The notes beneath the pieces were generated by a model. That model worked only from the letters and a program-made list of their open reading frames with translations, was not told the DNA's origin and did no database searches. From NCBI RefSeq assembly GCF_000371965.1, contig NZ_AQUO01000001.1:558001-622000 (forward strand): a stretch of 64,000 nucleotides of DNA, given 5' to 3'. Both the position numbers and the translations under genes were made by a program. Positions 8,386 through 17,024 of this stretch are shown in pieces. How positions within the stretch are numbered: position 1 is the first letter of the stretch; every line of letters starts with the position of its first letter. This stretch comes from Paracoccus sp. N5 (GTDB lineage: Bacteria; Pseudomonadota; Alphaproteobacteria; Rhodobacterales; Rhodobacteraceae).

Positions 8386-8837
8386 GGTTTCGTTTTTCCA
8401 TTGGTGCCGCTCGGGTTGTTCGCCATGACCTTGCGCACGGCGAAGTCTTTACCGTCTTCCCATTGGCGGTAGAGCTTGCGGCCTTCCGTCTCGCCAACCA
8501 GCGCGACCTCGGTCAATTCATAAGACGATGACCGCGCAGCCCCGCCGACGCCCAGCCGCGCCTCCTGCGTGACGACGACAAAGCCCTTCCGTTGCAGGTC
8601 GATAAAAGCCTTGTTTGCCGTGTCCTTGGTGACGCCCATGGCCAGTGCCGCCTGCCGGACCGAGAATTGAAGCCTGCCGTTATTGTTGAATTTCGGCCCA
8701 TGCCATTCCAGCCTGAGCCAAGGATACAGCGCCTGCGCAGCCGACGACAGCGCGCGCCACGCGGGCGTGTCCATCGTCGTGCGGATCATGGGGGCGAAGT
8801 GCTCGCCCCGCTTTTCGGCCTTCCTGTCGCGTCCCAT
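8322..8837 (-). CDS. HTH-domain phage protein, putative replication initiator/regulator
   Basis: 171 residues. Residues from about 12 to 95 look like a winged-helix domain (FVRQAALAMGVTKDTANKAFIDLQRKGFV region, with AALAMGVTKDTANKAF as helix-turn-helix). The tail is basic and low in complexity (NGKTKPCHKNQDD, VINFRTKPKGTS) and is encoded by the iteron-like repeats. Similar proteins occur in Rhodobacterales prophages, where I remember them only as hypothetical HTH proteins. The repeats inside and just past its gene make a DNA-replication initiator plausible, but no catalytic motif is visible. The stop of the next upstream gene abuts its start. Confidence 0.7.
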   Translation of the reverse strand: MGRDRKAEKRGEHFAPMIRTTMDTPAWRALSSAAQALYPWLRLEWHGPKFNNNGRLQFSVRQAALAMGVTKDTANKAFIDLQRKGFVVVTQEARLGVGGAARSSSYELTEVALVGETEGRKLYRQWEDGKDFAVRKVMANNPSGTNGKTKPCHKNQDDTVINFRTKPKGTS

Positions 8838-9802
8838 TACGACCTCCCCGGCGAAGGCAGCAAGAGCCGCTGGATAGCCTGCCGTTCGTCCTCTTCTTCG
8901 CCCCGGTCCACGGCAAGCTGGTCATAGTCGAAACGCCGGTCGATGGCTTTGTCGAGGATTGATGCAATGACGTCGGGCGGCAGCGCCTCTAGTTGGCATG
9001 TCCCGCCCTCCCAGCCCCTGGAACGGCTGTCGGTGGCCTTCGGTGGTGCGGTCGGCAGGCTGTATGCCTGCACCTGTTCCCCGGTCAGCGCGACACGCTC
9101 GAAGGTCACGTCGACATAACCATGAGGTCTGTCAGCCATGACGAAAGCCTCGACATCCTCGGCCACGCTGTCGAAGATGGAAACGCCGCTCGGGTCGTAG
9201 TCGCCAAGATGCAGGATGATGGCGGGCTTCCCAATGTCGCAGATACGCGCCGACAGCCGCTTCTTGGCTGTCAGGCTGTCGAAGCCCCCCGACGAGTAGA
9301 CCGGCACCGAATAGGGCTCGGCAACGCTGTAGAGCTGCGGCAGCATCCCTGCGGCCTCGCACCAGACTTCTATGTGATAGCTCTGCCCGGTCAGCTTGTT
9401 CCGGGTATAGGACTGGCCCAATTCCCGAATGTGCCGCATGAACGCGTCCCGGTCATCGAAATGGTCCAAGCTCCATGTGGTGACGCCGTCGTCGCGGATG
9501 GCATGGAACGGAATCCAACGTGCGCGCCGGGCATTTGCAAGGTGATGACACAGCCGCCCATAGGCCGCTTCCGTCTTGTCATAGCCGTGCGCGCCGACCA
9601 GCCGATAGAAGATCTGGCGGCAGGTCAGCGGCCAATACTGCCGATATTCGTTCAGGACCGCTTCGACCTGATCCAGCAGCTTCCGGGTGCTGGCCTGCGG
9701 CCGATAGTCGTCGATGTAGCCGCGCGGTCGCGTTTTACGGCTTGCCGCAATTTCATCCGAGAAGGAATTACGGCTTGCCGCAGAAATGGAAACCACGCTC
9801 AT
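8837..9802 (-). CDS. Topoisomerase VI subunit A / Spo11-like Toprim protein
   Basis: 321 residues. A N-terminal winged-helix-like part contains LTCRQIFYRLVGAHGYDKTE, with the active-site type Tyr in FYRLV. A Toprim-like part follows with the IEVWCEAAG glutamate and the LHLGDYDPSG motif (Mg-binding DxD type). This combination is that of the Spo11/Topo VI-A family. Full topo VI needs a GHKL B subunit, which is not encoded here. The protein may nick or bend DNA during phage replication, or be an inactive relative. It overlaps the 83-aa gene by 4 bp and abuts the HTH gene. Confidence 0.75.
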   Translation of the reverse strand: MSVVSISAASRNSFSDEIAASRKTRPRGYIDDYRPQASTRKLLDQVEAVLNEYRQYWPLTCRQIFYRLVGAHGYDKTEAAYGRLCHHLANARRARWIPFHAIRDDGVTTWSLDHFDDRDAFMRHIRELGQSYTRNKLTGQSYHIEVWCEAAGMLPQLYSVAEPYSVPVYSSGGFDSLTAKKRLSARICDIGKPAIILHLGDYDPSGVSIFDSVAEDVEAFVMADRPHGYVDVTFERVALTGEQVQAYSLPTAPPKATDSRSRGWEGGTCQLEALPPDVIASILDKAIDRRFDYDQLAVDRGEEEDERQAIQRLLLPSPGRS

Positions 9803-10050
9803 AACGAGCCCTCCACCAGCCCGGCCAAGCCAGCGTCGGTGAGCGCCTGCCGCACCTGATTTGCGTGGCCCGGCGACAGGCAGAAGATGACTTCCGTCGG
9901 GGCGCCGGGGCGATGAACCGTGACGACCGTGCGCCCGTCGATCCGCTCGATATGGAACCAGCCGCCTTTGCGCGCGGCCAGGTGATCGGCCAGCGTCAGC
10001 GTTTTACAGCTGGGTCCGGTGTTCTGGCTTTGCCCCTGCTTTTCGCGCAA
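9799..10050 (-). CDS. Small phage protein of unknown function
   Basis: 83 residues, mixed alpha/beta, with WFHIERIDGRTVVTVHRPG followed by a helix (PGHANQVRQALTDAGLAGL). No family is recognised. It is the first gene of the minus-strand phage operon in this window and overlaps the Toprim gene start by 4 bp, so it is probably co-translated with it. The 130 bp between it and proA hold no gene I can support. A 27-codon frame at 10101-10184 on the plus strand ends in an ATGA overlap with the proA start but looks like chance. Confidence 0.6.
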   Translation of the reverse strand: MREKQGQSQNTGPSCKTLTLADHLAARKGGWFHIERIDGRTVVTVHRPGAPTEVIFCLSPGHANQVRQALTDAGLAGLVEGSL

Positions 10051-10180
10051 GTCCTTGGAAAACAGTTTCGCTTCCGCCTCAAGCGGATGACCTGTTTCCG
10101 ATGAAATCCTGCACCTTCCCTTTCTTCTGGAAATCCGTGGCGCAGCGTCCTATCTCGGGCCGATGCAAGGGAATGCCGCC

Positions 10181-11452
10181 ATGAAAGACCTGACCACTTC
10201 CGAGGCCGATGCGCTGATTGCCGAGATGGGCCGCAAGGCGCGCGAGGCCGCGGCCGTGCTGGCCGAGACCACGGCCGAGCGCAAACATGCCGCGCTGATC
10301 GGTGCCGCCGAGGCGATCCGCAAGGCCGAGGATGCGATCCTCGACGCCAATGTCCTCGACATGCACCATGCCGAGGAAAAGGGCCTGAGCCCGGCCATGC
10401 TCGACCGGCTGAAGCTGGACCCGGCGCGCATCCGCGCCATGGCCGAGGGGCTGCGCTCGGTCGCGGCCCAGGCGGATCCGGTGGGCAAGGTGCTGGCGGA
10501 ATGGGACCGGCCGAACGGGCTCAACATCCGGCGCGTGGCCACGCCCTTGGGCGTCATCGGCGTGATCTACGAAAGCCGGCCCAATGTCACCGCCGATGCC
10601 GCGGCGCTGGCGCTGAAGGCCGGCAATGCGGTGATCCTGCGCGGCGGCTCGGAAAGCCTGGAAAGCTCGACCGCCATCCATGAGGCGCTGGTGGCGGGGC
10701 TGAAGCAGGCCGGGCTGCCCGAGGCGGCGATCCAGATGGTGCCGACCCGCGACCGCGAGGCGGTGGCCGCCATGCTGCGGGCGCAGGAGTTCATCGACGT
10801 GATCGTGCCGCGCGGCGGCAAGGGCCTGGTCGGGCTGGTGCAGAGGGAGGCCCGCGTGCCGGTCTTTGCCCATCTGGAAGGCATCTGCCACGTCTATGCC
10901 GACCGCGACGCCGATCTGAAGAAGGCGCGCCGCGTGGTGCTGAACGCCAAGACCCGGCGCACCGGCATCTGCGGTGCCGCCGAATGCCTGCTGATCGACT
11001 GGCAGTTCTACACGAAGCACGGCGCAGTGCTGGTGCAGGACCTGCTGGATGCGGGCGTCGAGGTGCGGGCCGAGGGCGAATTGGCCAGGATCCCCGGCAC
11101 GGTGCCGGCCGAGCCCTCGGATTTCGGGCAGGAGTTCCTGGACAGGATCATCGCCGTCAGGCTGGTCGATGGCGTCGAGGAGGCGATCGCGCATATCCGC
11201 CGCTACGGCTCGGGCCATACCGAATCGATCCTGACCGAGAATGACGCCACCGCCGAACGCTTCTTCAAGGGCCTCGACAGCGCCATCCTGATGCGCAACG
11301 CCTCGACCCAGTTTGCCGATGGCGGCGAGTTCGGCATGGGCGGCGAGATCGGCATCGCCACCGGCAAGATGCACGCCCGCGGCCCGGTCGGCGCCGAGCA
11401 ACTGACCAGCTTCAAGTATCTGGTCACCGGAGACGGGACCATCCGGCCCTGA
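10181..11452 (+). CDS. proA: Gamma-glutamyl phosphate reductase
   Basis: 423 residues from the ATG at 10181, with AAGGGA 8 bp upstream; the Met at 10163 has no site. It reduces glutamyl-5-phosphate with NADPH to glutamate semialdehyde in proline synthesis. The aldehyde-dehydrogenase fold is clear, with the catalytic Cys in RRTGICGAAECLLID and the GGEFGMGGEIGIATGKMHARGP end. The proB partner normally sits just upstream, but here a prophage fragment does, so the gene must use its own or a phage-side promoter. Its stop overlaps the next start (TGATG). Confidence 0.97.
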   Translation: MKDLTTSEADALIAEMGRKAREAAAVLAETTAERKHAALIGAAEAIRKAEDAILDANVLDMHHAEEKGLSPAMLDRLKLDPARIRAMAEGLRSVAAQADPVGKVLAEWDRPNGLNIRRVATPLGVIGVIYESRPNVTADAAALALKAGNAVILRGGSESLESSTAIHEALVAGLKQAGLPEAAIQMVPTRDREAVAAMLRAQEFIDVIVPRGGKGLVGLVQREARVPVFAHLEGICHVYADRDADLKKARRVVLNAKTRRTGICGAAECLLIDWQFYTKHGAVLVQDLLDAGVEVRAEGELARIPGTVPAEPSDFGQEFLDRIIAVRLVDGVEEAIAHIRRYGSGHTESILTENDATAERFFKGLDSAILMRNASTQFADGGEFGMGGEIGIATGKMHARGPVGAEQLTSFKYLVTGDGTIRP

Positions 11453-12384
11453 TGCGGCCCGAAAGGCTGCACCAGGACAGGCGCCATCGCATCACGCTCT
11501 ATCGCGGCGCGGGCGAGGGCCGGCGGGCCGTCGTCACCTTCGAACACGGCCGCGACCAGGCGATGCGTGGCTTCACCCCACCGTCTTGCCCGCGCTTTGC
11601 CCGGCGGCTGGGCATCGACGCGCTGGTGGTGCAGACCGCGCGGCGCGATTGGTTCCTGTCGCCGCAAAGCGCCGCGCTGGCCGAGGCGCTGTCCCTTGCC
11701 ACCGAAGCCTATACCGAGGTCACCGCCACCGGCTTTTCGATGGGCGGCTATGCGGCGCTGCTTTATTCCGCCGCCTGCCGGGCGCGGCGGGTGATGGCGG
11801 TCTCGCCGCAATATTCGATCGACCCGGCGGTCGCGCCCTTCGATCCCGGACGGCACGAAAAATTCGCCCGCATCGGCCGGCCCATGCCGCGGCCGGAAGC
11901 GCAGGGCGACACCGGCATCGGCGGGCTGCTGCTCTATGATCCCTCCATCGCCGCCGACCGTGCCCATGCGACGCTGGTCCGGGCGGGTTTTCCCGGGCTG
12001 ACCGTCGTGGCGCTGCCGCATGGCGGCCATCCGGCGACCGGGGTGATTGCCGGCGGCACCGGCCAGGTCGCCGAGATGCTGGTTCGGGACCGCGTCGACC
12101 CGCAGGCCATCCGCGAGCTGCATCGCGCGGCGCGGCGCGGCAGCCCCGCCTATCGGCTGCGCCTGGCCGAGGCTGCCCTGCCCCGCCACCCGCGGCGCGC
12201 CGTGCAAGAGTTGCGCGCGCTGGCCGCCGAGGCCCCGCCCGGGCCGGCCATCGAGGCGGCGCTTTTGCTCTTGGAACAGGGCGATGGACGCGCCGAGGCC
12301 CTGCTTGCCGCGCGGCTGGCCGAAGAGCCTGATCTGCCGCCCCGCCTGCTGCGCCGGCTCACGCGCGCGCTCGACACCGCCTAG
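11452..12384 (+). CDS. Alpha/beta-hydrolase-like protein
   Basis: 310 residues. A nucleophile elbow GFSMGGYAAL lies at about residues 94-103 and a late ALPHGGHPATG could supply the catalytic His. The C-terminal third is a run of helices rich in Ala, Leu and Arg that resembles TPR-like hairpins. It overlaps the proA stop by 1 bp and is probably co-transcribed with it. Substrate unknown. Its stop shares a CTAG with the stop of the convergent chpT gene. Confidence 0.75.
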   Translation: MRPERLHQDRRHRITLYRGAGEGRRAVVTFEHGRDQAMRGFTPPSCPRFARRLGIDALVVQTARRDWFLSPQSAALAEALSLATEAYTEVTATGFSMGGYAALLYSAACRARRVMAVSPQYSIDPAVAPFDPGRHEKFARIGRPMPRPEAQGDTGIGGLLLYDPSIAADRAHATLVRAGFPGLTVVALPHGGHPATGVIAGGTGQVAEMLVRDRVDPQAIRELHRAARRGSPAYRLRLAEAALPRHPRRAVQELRALAAEAPPGPAIEAALLLLEQGDGRAEALLAARLAEEPDLPPRLLRRLTRALDTA

Positions 12385-13037
12385 AACGCGATCTCGCCGC
12401 CGCTCTCGTCCAGCTCCCAGCTCAGCCGCCGCCCGGCGGCGCGGGCGAAGCCGGCCAGCAGCAGGAAATGCACCTCGGAAGAGGCCGGCTCGGGCCGGGC
12501 CCGGGTCGCGTCCGGGTCGAGCCAGGACCACAGCGCCGGGTCGGGCTTGGTGCGGCTGGATTCCGCCACCAGCCGCCAGCCCGAGGCGCCGCGGCAGACC
12601 AGGACCCGCCCGCCCCAGGGCAAGGCGGTTTCCAAGCACATCAGCGCCAAGAGGATCATCCGCGCCTCGGCCCGCGGCAGGTCGCCCTCGGCCTCGAGCC
12701 GCAGCTTGACGCGGCCGCCCTTCTCGACATCGGCCAGCAGCGCCGAGAGCTCGGGAAGGCTCAGCCGCTGGTCGGCCGAGGCATGGCCGAAGGCGACGCG
12801 GAACCAGCGGATCCGCGCCCGCGCCGCCTCGACGCTTTCGGCGATCAGCTGCATCTCGGGGCTGCGGGCGATGCCGGGAAACTCGCCCGACAGGTCCAGC
12901 AGCTCCAACCCGTTGCCGATGGCGCCAAGCGGCGAGACGAGATCGTGGCACAGTCGCGAGCTGACCAGCGCCGCCAGCCGCTCTGGCTCGGTTCCGAAGG
13001 GCAGCCGGGGGTCGCGATGGATTGTCAGATCGTCCAT
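12381..13037 (-). CDS. chpT: Histidine phosphotransferase ChpT
   Basis: 218 residues. ChpT passes phosphate from the hybrid kinase CckA to CtrA and CpdR, the alphaproteobacterial relay that in Rhodobacterales controls motility, gene transfer agents and quorum-linked genes. The phospho-accepting His31 lies in SSRLCHDLVSPLGAIGNGLELL, followed by a second helix and a degenerate ATPase-like domain that ends in LSWELDESGGEIAF. It reads towards the proA operon and meets it at a shared CTAG stop. Confidence 0.93.
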   Translation of the reverse strand: MDDLTIHRDPRLPFGTEPERLAALVSSRLCHDLVSPLGAIGNGLELLDLSGEFPGIARSPEMQLIAESVEAARARIRWFRVAFGHASADQRLSLPELSALLADVEKGGRVKLRLEAEGDLPRAEARMILLALMCLETALPWGGRVLVCRGASGWRLVAESSRTKPDPALWSWLDPDATRARPEPASSEVHFLLLAGFARAAGRRLSWELDESGGEIAF

Positions 13038-13077
13038 GAGGAATTAGCCTGCAAAGCGCCGAAGGAAAGGGCGTGAG

Positions 13078-13257
13078 ATGAATGAGATCCTGGAGCCGGG
13101 CATGATCGTGCGCCACCCGGGCGCGCCGGAATGGGGCACCGGCCAGGTCCAGTCGCGCATCGGGGATCGCATCACCGTCAATTTCACCCATGCCGGAAAG
13201 CAGGTGGTCGACGGCAGACATGTCAGTCTTGAACTGGTCACAGGCGATCCTTTCTGA
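13078..13257 (+). CDS. DUF3553 small protein
   Basis: 59 residues: MNEILEPGMIVRHPGAPEWG, then GTGQVQSRIGDRITVNFTHAG and LELVTG. It is a compact beta-rich SH3/CarD-like fold, the DUF3553 family that is common as short proteins in Rhodobacterales. GGAAAGGG upstream of the ATG serves as ribosome site. It lies divergently from chpT, with 40 bp between the starts. The biochemical role is unknown; related folds bind RNA polymerase or DNA, so a regulatory role is a guess. Confidence 0.8.
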   Translation: MNEILEPGMIVRHPGAPEWGTGQVQSRIGDRITVNFTHAGKQVVDGRHVSLELVTGDPF

Positions 13258-13392
13258 CGCATCGGGCAGAGTAATTCAACTTTTGGGCGAGTCAATCGGT
13301 CTTGGCGCCCTTGGTGCGGACGCGGTTGCAATGTCGTCCGGCCGCGCCTAGACACGGGGCCGGATCCCCAACAGGCAGGCCATGCCCGGACG

Positions 13393-14172
13393 ATGACGCC
13401 CGAAACCTCCTTCTTCGAAACCCGTCTCGCCACGGATGAGACCGACCTTCTGGCGGCGCAGCGCCTGCGCTATCGCGTCTTCGTCGAGGAACTGGGCGGC
13501 GACGGCGCCCTGGTCGATCACGCCGACCGGCTGGAGCGCGACGAATTCGACCCGGTGGTCGATCACCTGGTGCTGGTGGACAACCGCCGCTCGCGCCAGG
13601 CGCTGGATCATGTCGTGGGCGTCTACCGGCTGCTGCCGGGCGACCGGGCCGAGCGTTTCGGCCGCTTCTATTGCGACAGCGAATATGACCTGACGGCGCT
13701 GCGCGCCGCCGGCCGCTCGCTGCTGGAACTGGGCCGGTCCTGCGTCGACCCGGCGTTTCGCGGCGGCTCGGGCATGTTCCTGATGTGGAGCGCGCTGGCG
13801 GAATACGTGCTGAGCCGCCAGATCGAGATCCTGTTCGGCGTCGCCTCGTTCCACGGCACCGACGCGCAGGCCCTGGCGCAGCCGCTGAGCTGGCTGCACC
13901 ATTACCACCTGGCCCCCGCCACGCTGCGGCCCCGCGCCCGGCCCGAGGGTTTCCAGGCGATGGACCTGATCCCGGAGGCCGAGCTCGATCGCCGCGCGGC
14001 CATGACCGGCATGCCGGCGCTGATCAAGGCCTATCTGCGGCTGGGCGGGCTGGTCGGCGAAGGCGCCTATCTCGACCGCCCCTTCAACACCACCGACGTC
14101 TTCCTGATGGTCGACACCCGGGCCATGTCGCAAAAGCACCGCAAGTTCTACGAGACCCGGCAGGGCCAATGA
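13393..14172 (+). CDS. olsB: L-ornithine N-alpha-acyltransferase OlsB (GNAT, ornithine lipid synthesis)
   Basis: 259 residues. It transfers a 3-hydroxyacyl chain from ACP to the alpha-amino group of ornithine, giving lyso-ornithine lipid. Family marks are ETDLLAAQRLRYRVFVEELGGDG, VGVYRLLP, the ELGRSCVDPAFRGG acyl-carrier contact region and LFGVASFHGTD. The stop overlaps the olsA start (ATGA). Both genes form the classical phosphorus-free membrane lipid operon. No Pho box was identified by eye. Confidence 0.93.
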   Translation: MTPETSFFETRLATDETDLLAAQRLRYRVFVEELGGDGALVDHADRLERDEFDPVVDHLVLVDNRRSRQALDHVVGVYRLLPGDRAERFGRFYCDSEYDLTALRAAGRSLLELGRSCVDPAFRGGSGMFLMWSALAEYVLSRQIEILFGVASFHGTDAQALAQPLSWLHHYHLAPATLRPRARPEGFQAMDLIPEAELDRRAAMTGMPALIKAYLRLGGLVGEGAYLDRPFNTTDVFLMVDTRAMSQKHRKFYETRQGQ

Positions 14173-15002
14173 GCGAGTCGTCCCCGGGCACCTGGCACGG
14201 CGAGGCCACGCCGCCCGCCATCCCCCGCCCCTCGGCCCTGGGCTGGCTGCTGGTGGCGACGCGGGGCGTGGGCATCGTCTCGGTGCTGCTGATCGGCGTG
14301 ATCCTGATCCTGCCGATGCGCTGGATCGAGCGGCTTTTCGCCGGGCCGCGCCGTCCGGTCACCGGGCCGCATGTCCAGCTGGTCTGCCGGCTCTGCCTGT
14401 GGATCCTGGGCCTGCGCTGGCGCTGCGAGGGCACGCCGCTGCGCGGCCCGGGCGCCGTGGTCGCGAATCATTCGAGCTGGCTCGACATCTTCGTGCTGAA
14501 CGCGGCGATGCCGGTGTTCTTCGTGTCGAAATCCGAAGTGGCCGGCTGGCCCGGCATCAATATCCTGACCCGCGTGACCGACACGCATTTCGTCACCCGT
14601 GATCCGCGCCTCGCGCGCCGGCAGGCCGAGGAATTCGCCGCCCGCACCCGCGCCGGCCACCGGCTGCTGTTCTTTCCCGAGGGCACCAGCAGCGACGGGC
14701 GCCGCGTGCTGCCCTTCAAGCCGACCCTGTTCCAGGGCTTCCTCGACCCCGCCCTGCCCCAGGGCCTCGCGATCCAGCCGATGAGCGCGCATTACCACGC
14801 CCCCCCGGGCCGCGACCCGCGCTTCTATGGCTGGTGGGGCAGCATGGCGCTGGGTCCGCATCTGCTGGCGGTCCTGGCCGAGCCGCGCCAGGGCTCGGTC
14901 ACGGTGCGGCTGCTGCCGCCGGTCCCGGTGGCGAAAGAAACCCGCAAGACGCTGTCCGCCAAGGCGGAAGCGGCGGTGCGGCAAGGTTTCGGCCAGGATT
15001 GA
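14169..15002 (+). CDS. olsA: Lyso-ornithine lipid O-acyltransferase OlsA (PlsC family)
   Basis: 277 residues from the ATG overlapping the olsB stop; the frame is open much further upstream but that part is inside olsB. It adds the second acyl chain to lyso-ornithine lipid. A membrane segment lies at about residues 24-50 (LGWLLVATRGVGIVSVLLIG). Catalytic HSSWLD (HX4D) is at residues 101-106, with FPEGTSSDGR downstream. It could also act as a 1-acylglycerol-3-phosphate acyltransferase, but the olsB coupling favours OlsA. Confidence 0.9.
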   Translation: MSESSPGTWHGEATPPAIPRPSALGWLLVATRGVGIVSVLLIGVILILPMRWIERLFAGPRRPVTGPHVQLVCRLCLWILGLRWRCEGTPLRGPGAVVANHSSWLDIFVLNAAMPVFFVSKSEVAGWPGINILTRVTDTHFVTRDPRLARRQAEEFAARTRAGHRLLFFPEGTSSDGRRVLPFKPTLFQGFLDPALPQGLAIQPMSAHYHAPPGRDPRFYGWWGSMALGPHLLAVLAEPRQGSVTVRLLPPVPVAKETRKTLSAKAEAAVRQGFGQD

Positions 15003-15028
15003 CGCGCCGCGCCGGTGGCGCCGTTGTC

Positions 15029-15115
15029 GGGGTATTTGCAAAACAAAGAAGGCCACAAGGAAGCACGCATCCCGGGGAAGCCAGAGGATCGCCTTCTTTG
15101 TTTCTCAAATACCCC
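15029..15115. terminator. Long inverted repeat between convergent genes, likely bidirectional terminator
   Basis: Two 25-bp arms (15029-15053 and 15091-15115) pair with about 22 matches around a 37-base loop. Each arm is a copy of the dispersed GGGTATTT...CAAAGAAG motif found at several other gene ends here. It lies between the stops of olsA and the SLC13 gene, so it can end transcription from both sides. Confidence 0.65.
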
Positions 15116-15146
15116 AGCAGCCGCGACGCCCCGACCGCGTTGCCGC

Positions 15147-16925
15147 CTAGAGCGGCCAGAACAGCGGGATGGTCAGGCAGGCGACGATGCCGCAGATGAT
15201 GTCCAGGGGCACGCCGACCTTGACGAAATCGCTGAACCGGTAGCCGCCGGGGCCATAGACCATCAGATGCGTCTGGTAGCCGATGGGCGTCGCGAAGGCG
15301 ACGGTGGCCGAGAACATCACCGCCACGACATAGGCGCGCGGATCGTGGCCCAGCGACTTGGCCAGCGCGATGGCCACCGGCGTCAGCAGCACCGCGACGG
15401 CATTGTTCGACAGGATCTCGGTCATCACCAGGCCCAGGAAATAGACCGCGATCAGCGTGGCGAAGGGCGGCAGGCCGCGCAGCCAGGGCGCGACGAAATC
15501 CACCACCAGGGTCACCGTGCCGGTATGTTCCAGCGCCTCGCCCACCGCCAGCATGGCGAAGATCATCGCCATCAGCCGGGCATCGACGAATTCGAAGGCC
15601 TCCTCGGCATCGACGCAGCGCGTGATCAGGATGATCGCCGCCGCGACGAAGGACAGCGCCATGATCGGCGCCACGTCCAGCGCCGCCAGCGACACCACCG
15701 CCAAAAGGCAGAGCACCGCGATCGGCGCCTTGGAGCGGCGGTAGGGCCGCGCCGAGGGCCGCGAGACATCGACCAGCTCCATGTCGGCGGCAAGGCGGCC
15801 GATGTCCTCGGGCGCGCCTTCGAGCAGCAGCGTGTCGCCGACCTGCACCACCAGGTCGTCGAGCTGGCGGCCGATGTTCTGGCTGCGGCGATGCGCGGCC
15901 AGGACATAGACGCCATAGCGGCGGCGCAGGCGCATGTCGCCCAGCCGCCGGCCCACCAGCCGCGCGCCGGGCGAGATCAGCACCTCGACCGTCTCGGTCG
16001 CAACCGAGCTCAGCTTGTCGACCATCTGGAAGTTCTTGTTGGCCTGCATCTCGAGCAGTTCCGCCATTTCCGAGCGCAGCACCACGCGGTCGCCCGGCTC
16101 CAGCACCACCTCGGCCAGGTTGCGGCGCAGCGACAGGTCGCCGCGCAGCACGTCGATCACCCGCACGGCGTCGCGCTTGAACAGCGGCACCTCGTTCACG
16201 TTCATGCCGACCAGGCTGGAATCGGCGGGCACGGCGACCTCGGTGAAATATTTCATGCCGCGCCGAGTGCCGAGGAAACCGGCCAGCGAGGTGCGCTCGG
16301 GCAAGAGCCTCCAGCCGATCAGCGCGAAATAGGCGATGCCGGCCAGGGTGATGGCGATGCCGACCGGCGCGATCTCGAAGATGGAGAACGGCACCATGCC
16401 CGCCTCGCGCGCCACCCCGTCGACCAGCAGGTTGGTCGAGGTGCCGATCAGCGTCATCATGCCGCCCAGGATGGTGAAATAGCTGAGCGGCATCAGGAAT
16501 TTCGACGGCGAGGTGCCCAGCCGCAGCGCCAGTTGGATGAAGATCGGGATCATCACCGCCACCACCGGCGTGTTGTTCATGATCGCCGAGGCCAGGATGA
16601 CGAAGCCGAACAGCCCGGCCAGCGTCAACCGGGGATGGTCGCCCGCATGGGCCGTGACAAGCTGCGACATCATTTCCAGCGCGCCGGTGCGCAAGAGGCC
16701 GCCCATGATCAGGAACATGAAGGCGATGGTCCAGGGCGCCGCGTTCGACAGCACCGAGGCCGCGTCCTTGACCGGCAGCAGGCCCAGCAGCATCAGCACC
16801 GCCGCGGTGCCGATCGCCACCACCTCGGGCGGGTTCCGCTCGCGGACGAATTCGATGAACATCACGACGATGATGGCCAGCATGGCGATGGCCGCATTCG
16901 TCCCGGTCAGTTCGAAACCCAGCAT
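15147..16925 (-). CDS. SLC13-family anion permease with internal TrkA-C domains
   Basis: 592 residues. It has two membrane blocks (about 1-210 and 410-592) with MNNTPVVAVMIPIF and TEILSNNAVAVLLTPVA, the paired SNT-type motifs of the divalent anion/Na+ symporter family. Between them are two RCK_C (TrkA-C) domains (about 215-395; YFTEVAVPADSSLVGM and VEVLISPGARLVGRRLG), the usual layout of the bacterial SAC1/YfbS-like group. Transport of sulfate or a dicarboxylate into the cytoplasm is inferred; the substrate is not determined by the sequence. Confidence 0.9.
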   Translation of the reverse strand: MLGFELTGTNAAIAMLAIIVVMFIEFVRERNPPEVVAIGTAAVLMLLGLLPVKDAASVLSNAAPWTIAFMFLIMGGLLRTGALEMMSQLVTAHAGDHPRLTLAGLFGFVILASAIMNNTPVVAVMIPIFIQLALRLGTSPSKFLMPLSYFTILGGMMTLIGTSTNLLVDGVAREAGMVPFSIFEIAPVGIAITLAGIAYFALIGWRLLPERTSLAGFLGTRRGMKYFTEVAVPADSSLVGMNVNEVPLFKRDAVRVIDVLRGDLSLRRNLAEVVLEPGDRVVLRSEMAELLEMQANKNFQMVDKLSSVATETVEVLISPGARLVGRRLGDMRLRRRYGVYVLAAHRRSQNIGRQLDDLVVQVGDTLLLEGAPEDIGRLAADMELVDVSRPSARPYRRSKAPIAVLCLLAVVSLAALDVAPIMALSFVAAAIILITRCVDAEEAFEFVDARLMAMIFAMLAVGEALEHTGTVTLVVDFVAPWLRGLPPFATLIAVYFLGLVMTEILSNNAVAVLLTPVAIALAKSLGHDPRAYVVAVMFSATVAFATPIGYQTHLMVYGPGGYRFSDFVKVGVPLDIICGIVACLTIPLFWPL

Positions 16926-17024
16926 GAAGATCCTGTCCAGAGGCGCTGTTAATCACGGCCCTTTCGGTGGGGTATTAGAATTATTTTCTCCACCGCCGCA
17001 AGCGAAACAGCATGGCTTTCCCGC

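Larger units (their letters stand above)
1645..10130. mobile_element. Defective HK97-type prophage remnant
   Basis: All recognisable genes here are phage-type and lie on the minus strand: replication-like genes (8322-10050), a head-tail connector, HNH nuclease, terminase, capsid, protease, portal, two Cys-rich proteins and a truncated head-tail adaptor. There is no integrase, repressor, tail, lysis or small terminase gene. The low-coordinate end is cut by an IS. The other end is placed by eye just before proA; no att repeat was recognised. It is therefore a remnant and unlikely to form particles by itself. Confidence 0.85.

Noticed and set aside
10101..10184. 27-codon frame overlapping the proA start as leader peptide
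   Set aside because: No ribosome site, no proline-codon run and no attenuator hairpins; the ATGA overlap can arise by chance.
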